NCBI GenBank assembly: GCA_027451915.1
Contig: DAIDHU010000061.1
Location: 1 to 5,619, forward strand
Direction: 5' to 3'
DNA length: 5,619 nt
DNA from: Thiomonas sp.
GTDB lineage: Bacteria; Pseudomonadota; Gammaproteobacteria; Burkholderiales; Burkholderiaceae_C
The notes beneath the pieces were generated by a model that saw only the letters and a list, made by a program, of their open reading frames with translations, did not search any database and was not told where the DNA came from. The translations under genes were made by a program, and so were the position numbers. Shown one piece after another: positions 1 to 5,214 of the stretch (the first letter of the stretch is position 1; every line of letters starts with the position of its first letter).

Positions 1-730
1 GGCCGGCATCCAGCCGGCTCACCCCCGCCTGGGGCAGCACCGCGCGCAGCTCCTCGGTGGCGCGCATGGGGGTCATGCGGTCGGATTCGCCCAGCACCAG
101 CTGCACCGGCATGCGCAGGCGCCGCGCCATCTCCAGGCCGTGCGCGTAGGCATTGCAGGCGCCCAGATCGGTGGCCAGCAGGTCGCCGGCCGGCCAGCGC
201 GCCTGCACCGACTCCATCAGCCGCAGGCTGGCTTGCACCAGCGCCGGATCGGGCGGCTGCTCGCGCGAGCCCTTGTGGGACCACAGGGCCATGTCCCGCA
301 TGGCCGCGGCCGGGTCGCTGCGCGCGCGCTCGAGCAGCACCGGAGAGACGGGCATGGGCACGGCCGTGCCGACCAGCGCGAGGTGGCTGACGCGCTGCGG
401 CGCCATCGCCGCCAGGTGCAGGGACACCAGCGAACCCATGCTGTGCCCGGCCAGGGCGCAGCGGTCGATGCCCAGCGCGTCCAGCAGCTCCAGCAGCCAG
501 GCCGCCAGTTCCGGAACGCCCGCGCAGGGGGGCCCGGCGCTGGCCGAATGCCCCGGCAGGTCGGGCGCGTGGACGGCGTGGCCGGCGCGGGCCAGCGCTG
601 GCGCCACCGGCAGCCAGGCGCGGTGGTCCTGGCAGGCGCCGTGCAGCAACAGGATCGGGGCCTTGTCGGCCCCGGGCGCGGCGGGCAGGCAGTGCACGTG
701 GACTTCGCGCGAATCGACCAGACATTGCAT
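1..730 (-). CDS. alpha/beta-fold hydrolase, partial (C-terminus beyond left edge)
   Basis: The minus-strand frame from ATG at 730-728 stays open to the window edge and gives about 243 residues. It has the order of an alpha/beta hydrolase: a strand followed by LLLHGACQDH (residues 27-36, HG oxyanion-hole region), then DLPGHS (57-62), then the nucleophile elbow GHSMGS (95-100) with Ser97 as likely nucleophile. Further on, LGESDRMTP (213-221) carries the likely acid Asp217. The catalytic His would lie just beyond the edge, so the triad cannot be confirmed. There is no signal peptide, so it is probably cytoplasmic. The start is supported by a GGAGG ribosome-binding site 8 nt upstream. The gene is divergent from the CBS-domain gene. 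The substrate cannot be told from sequence; esterase, lactonase or C-C hydrolase activities all occur in this fold. The fold is confident and the specific role unknown. Confidence 0.9.
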   Translation of the reverse strand, partial: MQCLVDSREVHVHCLPAAPGADKAPILLLHGACQDHRAWLPVAPALARAGHAVHAPDLPGHSASAGPPCAGVPELAAWLLELLDALGIDRCALAGHSMGSLVSLHLAAMAPQRVSHLALVGTAVPMPVSPVLLERARSDPAAAMRDMALWSHKGSREQPPDPALVQASLRLMESVQARWPAGDLLATDLGACNAYAHGLEMARRLRMPVQLVLGESDRMTPMRATEELRAVLPQAGVSRLDAG

Positions 731-738
731 GGGGAAAA

Positions 739-743
739 CCTCC
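739..743 (-). promoter_or_regulatory. ribosome-binding site of the alpha/beta hydrolase gene
   Basis: CCTCC on the plus strand reads GGAGG on the minus strand, a full anti-Shine-Dalgarno match 8 nt before ATG 730-728. It fixes the start of the hydrolase, and it is the strongest ribosome-binding site seen in the window. Confidence 0.8.
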
Positions 744-794
744 AGGTGGCCGGGCGGACTTGACGCAACCGCGTGGAATCCCGCCGCTGGCTGG

Positions 795-802
795 ACTATA
801 TT
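795..802. promoter_or_regulatory. candidate shared -10 element in the divergent intergenic region
   Basis: The 731-836 gap between the divergent genes is GC-rich apart from ACTATATT. Read on the plus strand, TATATT (797-802) matches the sigma-70 -10 consensus TATAAT at 5 of 6 bases and lies 34 nt before the CBS start. Read on the minus strand, TATAGT (800-795) also matches 5 of 6 and could serve the hydrolase. No good -35 hexamer is visible at 16-18 bp on either side: TGGAAT at 774-779 is poor for the plus strand. TTGACG at 760-765 is a good -35 sequence but 31 bp away. This is a motif-level suggestion only. Confidence 0.35.
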
Positions 803-825
803 GGCTCCATGCGGATGACACCGAC

Positions 826-830
826 CGGAG
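826..830 (+). promoter_or_regulatory. ribosome-binding site of the CBS-domain gene
   Basis: CGGAG lies 6 nt before ATG 837-839, giving a four-base GGAG core at suitable spacing. It supports this ATG as the start. Confidence 0.65.
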
Positions 831-836
831 ACGACG

Positions 837-1295
837 ATGCAAGTCAGTGATATTTTGCGCATCAAGGGCACCGCGCTGTTCACGGTGTCATCGCGCACTC
901 CTCTGCACGAGGCTGCGCGCACCATGGCCCTGCACGACGTGGGCTCCCTGGTCGTCATGGACGACGGACGTCTGGCCGGCATGCTCACCTTTCGCGAAGT
1001 CCTGGGGGCGATGGCCGCCGACAACGGCGCGCGCCCCGACGTGGGCCAGCTGATGCAACGCGATCCCGTGCACTGCGCGCCGTCCACCAGCCTGGACGAG
1101 CTGCGCCGGCTGCTGCTGGACAGCGGCACGCGCTACATCCCGGTGATGGACGGCACCACGCTGCTCGGGGTCATTTCCTTCCGCGACGTGGCGCGCGCCG
1201 TGGTGCAGGAGCAGGACTTCGAGAACCGCATGCTCAAGGCCTACATTCGCGACTGGCCGCCGGAGAGCGCGCAGCCCTCCGGCACGGCATCCTGA
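837..1295 (+). CDS. tandem CBS-domain protein (small stand-alone Bateman module)
   Basis: The 152-residue product is made almost entirely of two CBS domains. CBS1 spans about residues 7-60, with V39-V40 and the closing motif GMLTFRE (48-54). CBS2 spans about 70-125, with YIPVMD (100-105) and GVISFRD (111-117). Asp117 and the preceding Ser114 match the ribose-contacting positions typical of nucleotide-binding CBS pairs; CBS1 has Glu54 at the equivalent place. Paired CBS domains usually bind AMP, ATP, SAM or related ligands and regulate partner enzymes or transporters. No catalytic or DNA-binding domain is attached. The C-terminus (about 127-140) is a charged helix-like segment ending in RDWP. 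There is no signal peptide or membrane segment, so it is probably cytoplasmic. A GGAG ribosome-binding site precedes the ATG. The ligand and partner are unknown, and the neighbours do not reveal them. Confidence 0.93.
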   Translation: MQVSDILRIKGTALFTVSSRTPLHEAARTMALHDVGSLVVMDDGRLAGMLTFREVLGAMAADNGARPDVGQLMQRDPVHCAPSTSLDELRRLLLDSGTRYIPVMDGTTLLGVISFRDVARAVVQEQDFENRMLKAYIRDWPPESAQPSGTAS

Positions 1296-1419
1296 AAGCC
1301 CTCCGCGCTCCCGGGGTGGCTGCGCCGCGGACGGGAGCCGGCAACCGCTAGGATGGGGCCTGTCGAGCAGCCGCGCCCCGGGGCGCGGCGCCCGGTTCTT
1401 TCCGCCGTCGTCCGCGAGC
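1296..1419. other. intergenic region between the CBS gene and yqiA
   Basis: This 124-bp stretch has no convincing gene. It holds an imperfect hairpin (GCTCCCG 1307-1313 with CGGGAGC 1332-1338, no U-run after it), a weak -10-like TAGGAT at 1349-1354 with no matching -35, and the perfect palindrome at 1370-1389. A short T-rich stretch, TTCTTT, follows at about 1396-1401. It is the likeliest place for CBS transcription to end and for transcription of the yqiA-aroE series to begin, but neither signal is clear. Confidence 0.5.
1370..1389. repeat. perfect 20-bp GC palindrome upstream of yqiA
   Basis: The left arm GCCGCGCCCC (1370-1379) is the exact reverse complement of GGGGCGCGGC (1380-1389). As RNA it could form an 8-bp all-GC stem closed by a CCGG loop. 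TTCTTT begins 6 nt after the stem, so it could be a poor intrinsic terminator for the CBS gene. It could equally be a 5'-leader hairpin or a dyad operator for yqiA, whose ATG lies 31 nt downstream. The symmetry is seen directly; the role is not established. Confidence 0.5.
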
Positions 1420-2058
1420 ATGCCCGCCCACGCCCCGCCCCCGCGTCCCAGCCACCTGCTGTACCTGCACGGATTCCGCTCCTCGCCGGCCTCGGCCAAG
1501 GCGCGCCTGACCCTGCGACGCCTGCAGGAACTGCAGCGCGGGGAGGCTTCGCCAGTGCGCTGGCTGTGTCCGCAGCTTCCCCCCTCCCCGCGCGAGGCCA
1601 TGGAGTGCTGCCTGGCGCTGGTGCGCGAGGCGGCGCCGTCCCGGCTGGTGCTGGTCGGCTCCTCACTCGGGGGTTTTTACGCGACCTGGCTGGCCGAGAA
1701 GCTGGACTGCAGGGCCGCGCTGCTCAACCCGGCGGTGGACCCGGCGCGCGACCTGCGGGCACAGATCGGCGAGCTGGGCAGCTGGCACGACCCGGCGCTG
1801 CGTTTCCGGTTCACCGCCGAGCATGTGCGCGAGCTGCATGCCTACGAGCTCGGCGACCTGCGCGCCGCGGTTCCCCACCCCGAGCGCTACCTGGCGGTGA
1901 TCGCGCGCGACGACGAGGTGCTCGACTGGCGTGAGATGAGCCAGCGCTACCGCGGGGCCGAGCTGCGCGTGGCCGACCACGGCGGGCACGCGCTGGACGA
2001 CTACGCGCCATCCCATTGCGACGCGGTGCTGGCCTTTCTCGGCGTGCACGCGAATTGA
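1420..2058 (+). CDS. yqiA: YqiA-type alpha/beta-fold esterase (UPF0227 family)
   Basis: The 212-residue product fits the YqiA/UPF0227 family (E. coli YqiA is about 190 residues). Family marks in order are YLHGFRSSPASAKA (15-28), the nucleophile elbow GSSLGGFYATWLAE (80-93) with Ser82 in GxSxG, the acid region RDDEVLDWREM (163-173) with Asp165 as probable catalytic acid, and DHGGHALDDY (186-195) with His190 as probable catalytic His. The triad therefore looks complete. E. coli YqiA is known to have short-chain acyl esterase activity; the physiological substrate is unclear. There is no signal peptide, so it is cytoplasmic. The start ATG 1420 lacks an obvious Shine-Dalgarno sequence but leaves only about 12 residues before the first beta strand, as the family expects. 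It is probably the first gene of the packed series, with the RNB gene 20 bp downstream. Confidence 0.92.
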   Translation: MPAHAPPPRPSHLLYLHGFRSSPASAKARLTLRRLQELQRGEASPVRWLCPQLPPSPREAMECCLALVREAAPSRLVLVGSSLGGFYATWLAEKLDCRAALLNPAVDPARDLRAQIGELGSWHDPALRFRFTAEHVRELHAYELGDLRAAVPHPERYLAVIARDDEVLDWREMSQRYRGAELRVADHGGHALDDYAPSHCDAVLAFLGVHAN

Positions 2059-2078
2059 CTATTTTCCCGGATGTCCAC

Positions 2079-4235
2079 GTGACCTACGTTTTGTTCGAAG
2101 AAGCCGGCAAGCTGGCGACCGCCCGTGTCATGAGCCAGGCCGATGCCTCGATGCAGATCGAGCTGGGCAGCGGCAAGCGCCAGAAGATCAAGCTGCAGCA
2201 AGCGCTGCTTCGTTTCGACTCCCCCGAACCGCAGGCGCTGATGGACTGGGCCCAGGCCCAACAGGACGGAATCGAGCTGGACCTGTTGTGGGAGTTCGCG
2301 CCGGAGGAGGAATTCGGCTTCGAGCTCCTGGCCTCCGAGTACTACGGCAGCGGTGCCGACGCGCGCCAGCAGGCCGCCGTCCTGCTGCGCCTGCAAGGGG
2401 CGCCCCACTATTTCTCGCGCCGCGGCAAGGGGCGCTTTCGCAAGGCGGCGCCCGAAGTGCTGCAGGCGGCCCTGGCCGGCATCGCGCGGCGACAGGAGCT
2501 GGAGCGTCGCATCGACGCGGACGCCCTGGAGCTGGAGCAGGGGCGCTGCCCCCCGGCGATCGCCGAGCGCATCTACGCGCTGCTGTTCAAGCCCGACAAG
2601 AACGGCCCCGAATACAAGTCGCTGGCGCTGGCGATGCGGCGCAGCGGCAAGGGAGCCCTGCAACTGCTGCGCGAGGCCGGGGCCATCGCCTCGCCGTGGC
2701 GCTTCCACATGCAGCGCTTCCTGCTGGAATATTTCCCGCGCGGCACCGGCTTCGCGGACCAGGCCCTGCCGCGACTGGCGCCCGACGATCTGCCGCTGGC
2801 CGAGGTTCGAGCCTTCAGCATCGACGACTCGGCCACCACCGAGATCGACGACGCGCTTTCGCTGCGCGCCCTGCCCGACGGCGGCGCGGTGGTGGGCATC
2901 CACATCGCGGCGCCCGCGCTGGCGCTGGAGCGCGACAGCGCGTGGGACCTGGCGGCGCGCCAGCGCATGTCCACCGTGTACATGCCGGGCGACAAGATCA
3001 CCATGCTGCCCGACGCCCTGGTGCAGGCCTTCACGCTGGCCGAGGGCAGCCAGGCGCCCGCCCTGAGCCTGTATGTGGATTTCGATGCGCAATGGCGCAT
3101 GCGCGGCCACGAAACCCGCGTGGAGCGGGTACCCATCGTGGCCAACCTGCGCCATGACCTGCTCGACGCGGCGGTCACAGAGGATGCGCTGCGGGGCGAC
3201 CCCGCCGCGCAGAGCTATCCCTGCGCCGCCGAGCTGGCGCAGCTGTGGCGTCTGGCGCAGGTGCTCAAGGCCGGGCGCGAACAGGTGCGCGGACGCCCGG
3301 AACGAAACGCCGGCGTGGACTACACCTTCCGCGTGGAGGGCCTCGAGCAGGGCGAGGAGCATGCGCGCGTGGACATCGTGCCGCGCCGCCGCGGAGCGCC
3401 GCTGGACCTGATCGTGGCCGAGATGATGATCCTGGCCAACGCCACGTGGGGCGGATGGCTGGCCGAGCTGGGCCTGCCGGCGATCTACCGCAGCCAGAGC
3501 GGCATGGGCGCCAACCTGCGCACGCGCATGAGCACCCGCGCCGCGCCGCACCAGGGTCTGGGCGTGGCCCAGTATGCCTGGTGCACCTCGCCGCTGCGGC
3601 GCTACGCCGACCTGGTCAACCAGAGCCAGCTGATCGCCGCCGCGCGCCACGGCCGCACGGCCGCACTGGCCGCGCCGTACCGCCCGAAGGACGCCCAGCT
3701 GTTCGCGGTGGTGGGGGCCTTCGAGGAAACCTACAAGGCCTACGCCGACTTCCAGCGCGGCATGGAGCGCTACTGGACCCTGCGCTACCTGCGCCAGCAG
3801 GGCATCGAACAGGCCGACGGCAGCGTGCTGCGCGAAGGCCTGGTGCGGGTCGACGGCATGCCCCTGGTGCTCGCGGCGCTGGGCGCGCAGGATCTGCCGC
3901 GCGGCACCCGTGTGCGCCTGCGCTTCGGCGAGCCCGACCTGCTCACGCTGGAACAGCCCTGTCATGTGCTGCAGCGCTTGCAGGACACCGCCGCGCAGCC
4001 CGAGGCCGCCGAAGCCGCCGAGGCCGAGGAGGAGGAAAGCCTGGCAGGCGGGCTGCAGCTGGCCGTGGATGCCGCCGACGCCGCGGAGCCGGCCGAGCCG
4101 GGCCCGGAGGCCGGCGCCGCCGCGCAGCCCGAGGGCGGGCCCGAGACCGCCGAGCTGGACAGCCCCGCGGCGCAGCCCGCGCAGCACGCCGCGCCGCATC
4201 TGCACCCCGGCGCGCCCGCCCAGGCTGGCAACTGA
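2079..4235 (+). CDS. RNB-domain exoribonuclease (RNase II/R superfamily)
   Basis: The 718-residue product is a probable 3'-to-5' processive exoribonuclease releasing nucleoside monophosphates in RNA turnover. After a small beta-rich N-terminus (about 1-55) and a helical region (about 90-220) comes the RNB domain (about 240-560). Its active site IDDSATTEIDDAL (248-260) aligns with E. coli RNase II Asp201/207/209/210 as Asp249, Glu255, Asp257 and Asp258. The motif PGDKITMLPD starts at 303, EMMILAN at 448-454, and CTSPLRRY (502-509) supplies Arg507, equivalent to RNase II Arg500. A short S1-like segment follows at about 583-634, then an Ala/Glu/Pro-rich tail (635-718) outside any known domain. 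I chose GTG 2079 because homologs, as I recall them, begin close to the YVLFEEAG segment. ATG 2016 in the same frame would overlap yqiA by 43 bp. No strong Shine-Dalgarno precedes GTG. It resembles a betaproteobacterial RNB branch more than canonical rnr or rnb, so no symbol is given. Confidence 0.92.
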   Translation: MTYVLFEEAGKLATARVMSQADASMQIELGSGKRQKIKLQQALLRFDSPEPQALMDWAQAQQDGIELDLLWEFAPEEEFGFELLASEYYGSGADARQQAAVLLRLQGAPHYFSRRGKGRFRKAAPEVLQAALAGIARRQELERRIDADALELEQGRCPPAIAERIYALLFKPDKNGPEYKSLALAMRRSGKGALQLLREAGAIASPWRFHMQRFLLEYFPRGTGFADQALPRLAPDDLPLAEVRAFSIDDSATTEIDDALSLRALPDGGAVVGIHIAAPALALERDSAWDLAARQRMSTVYMPGDKITMLPDALVQAFTLAEGSQAPALSLYVDFDAQWRMRGHETRVERVPIVANLRHDLLDAAVTEDALRGDPAAQSYPCAAELAQLWRLAQVLKAGREQVRGRPERNAGVDYTFRVEGLEQGEEHARVDIVPRRRGAPLDLIVAEMMILANATWGGWLAELGLPAIYRSQSGMGANLRTRMSTRAAPHQGLGVAQYAWCTSPLRRYADLVNQSQLIAAARHGRTAALAAPYRPKDAQLFAVVGAFEETYKAYADFQRGMERYWTLRYLRQQGIEQADGSVLREGLVRVDGMPLVLAALGAQDLPRGTRVRLRFGEPDLLTLEQPCHVLQRLQDTAAQPEAAEAAEAEEEESLAGGLQLAVDAADAAEPAEPGPEAGAAAQPEGGPETAELDSPAAQPAQHAAPHLHPGAPAQAGN

Positions 4236-4254
4236 GCCGCCCACCGCCCCTGCG

Positions 4255-5214
4255 ATGTCCGCCCCCTCCTCTCGCCCGCGACTGCGCCTGAGCCCCTTGC
4301 AATGGGCCTTGGGCATTTCGCTGGCCGCGCACCTGGTGCTGCTGGGCCTGCGTCTGGGCGTGCCGCAGGCGATGCAGCGGGCCTTCGAGAACCCGCCGCT
4401 TTCGGTGGTGCTGGTCAACAGCGCCAGCCCCACGGCACCCGACAGACCGCAGGCGCTGGCGCAAGCCGATCTCAACGGCGGCGGCACGGCGCGTTCCGGG
4501 CTGGCCGCCACCCCGCTTCCGGCCGCGCCACGCCTGCAGGCCGGCGACGCCGCGCACGACGCGCAGACCATGATGCAAAGCCTGGAGCAGCGCGAACGCC
4601 AGATCCTGAGCGTGGCGCACAGCCAGATCGTGACCCTGCAGCAGGCGCTGCAGTCCCGCCCGGATTCACGGCAGCAACGCAGCAGCCTGGAAGACCAGCA
4701 TCGAGAACTGCTGGATCTGATCGGCGCCATTCAGAAGCGCATCGAGCGCAACAACGCCAGTCCGCGCAAGCGTTTCGTGGGCCCCAGCACGCGCAGCGTG
4801 CCCTACGCGCTGTACTACGACCACATGCGCGAGAAGATCGAGCGCCTGGGCACCGCCGATTTCCCGCAGCGCGATGGCCACAAGCTCTACGGGCGCCTGA
4901 TCATGGAAATCACCGTGGACGCCTCGGGGCATGTGCTGCGGGCCGAGGTGGTGCGAGGCTCGGGGGACGGGCTGCTGGACCGCATGGCGCGCGCCATCGT
5001 GCAGGCCGCGCAACCCTTCGGGGATTTCGACGCCGCGATGCGCCGCGACGCGGACCAGATCGTGGTGATCGCCGGCTTCGACTTCACCCGCGAGGGCGCG
5101 CTGAGCACCGAGATGCGCGCCGATGCCGCGCCCGCGGACGCCACGGGCGCGACCGCCGCGCACCCCCCCGCCGCGCCCGCCCCGGCTCCCCACCCCGTCG
5201 CCAAGCGCTCCTGA
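4255..5214 (+). CDS. TonB-family protein with N-terminal anchor and C-terminal TonB domain
   Basis: The 319-residue product starts with a basic segment followed by one membrane helix (about 15-36). The helix contains S22-x3-H26, the spacing of the conserved TonB transmembrane Ser/His pair that couples to ExbB/ExbD. The middle is unlike classical TonB: in place of a long Pro-rich spacer there is a Gln/Glu/Arg-rich, probably coiled-coil stretch (about 102-165). The TonB-like C-terminal domain covers about 182-285, with YGRLIMEITVDASGHV (212-227) and LLDRMARAIVQAAQPFG (240-256). A Pro/Ala tail (about 288-319) ends in KRS. The expected location is inner membrane with the bulk in the periplasm. 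The start ATG lies 19 bp after the RNB stop with no clear Shine-Dalgarno sequence, suggesting coupled translation. No exbB, exbD or receptor gene is in view, so an energy-transducer role is inferred. A TolA-like or structural envelope role is also possible. Confidence 0.85.
   Translation: MSAPSSRPRLRLSPLQWALGISLAAHLVLLGLRLGVPQAMQRAFENPPLSVVLVNSASPTAPDRPQALAQADLNGGGTARSGLAATPLPAAPRLQAGDAAHDAQTMMQSLEQRERQILSVAHSQIVTLQQALQSRPDSRQQRSSLEDQHRELLDLIGAIQKRIERNNASPRKRFVGPSTRSVPYALYYDHMREKIERLGTADFPQRDGHKLYGRLIMEITVDASGHVLRAEVVRGSGDGLLDRMARAIVQAAQPFGDFDAAMRRDADQIVVIAGFDFTREGALSTEMRADAAPADATGATAAHPPAAPAPAPHPVAKRS

Noticed and set aside
760..765. TTGACG as a -35 hexamer paired with the A/T-rich -10 at 797
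   Set aside because: The spacing is 31 bp, far beyond the 16-18 bp used by sigma-70, and no -10-like sequence lies at the right distance.
789..806. Sigma-54-type promoter in the divergent region (TGGAC...TTGGC)
   Set aside because: The GG to GC spacing is one base too short for the -24/-12 consensus, and the match to TGGCAC-N5-TTGC is poor.
140..818. Plus-strand open frames opposite the hydrolase gene
   Set aside because: The minus-strand frame carries clear alpha/beta hydrolase motifs and a good ribosome-binding site; the plus-strand translations are Arg/Ala/Gln-rich shadows.
1307..1338. Inverted repeat GCTCCCG...CGGGAGC after the CBS gene as a terminator
   Set aside because: The 7-bp stem has an 18-nt interior and no T-run after it, so an intrinsic terminator is not supported.
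1353..1934. Plus-strand 193-codon frame overlapping yqiA
   Set aside because: It is a shifted reading of yqiA with Arg/Ala/Gly-rich composition and no motifs; the yqiA frame has a complete catalytic set.
4002..4034. GCC/GAG triplet repetition as a possible tandem-repeat locus
   Set aside because: The repeats are imperfect, short and in frame within the RNB tail; they are better explained as an Ala/Glu-rich coding stretch.
2001..4730. Minus-strand open frame of 909 codons antisense to the RNB and TonB-like genes
   Set aside because: Its translation is low complexity (rich in Arg, Gln, Gly, Ala and Leu) with no recognisable domain. It mirrors a confidently identified plus-strand gene; strong G/C at third positions commonly keeps antisense frames open.
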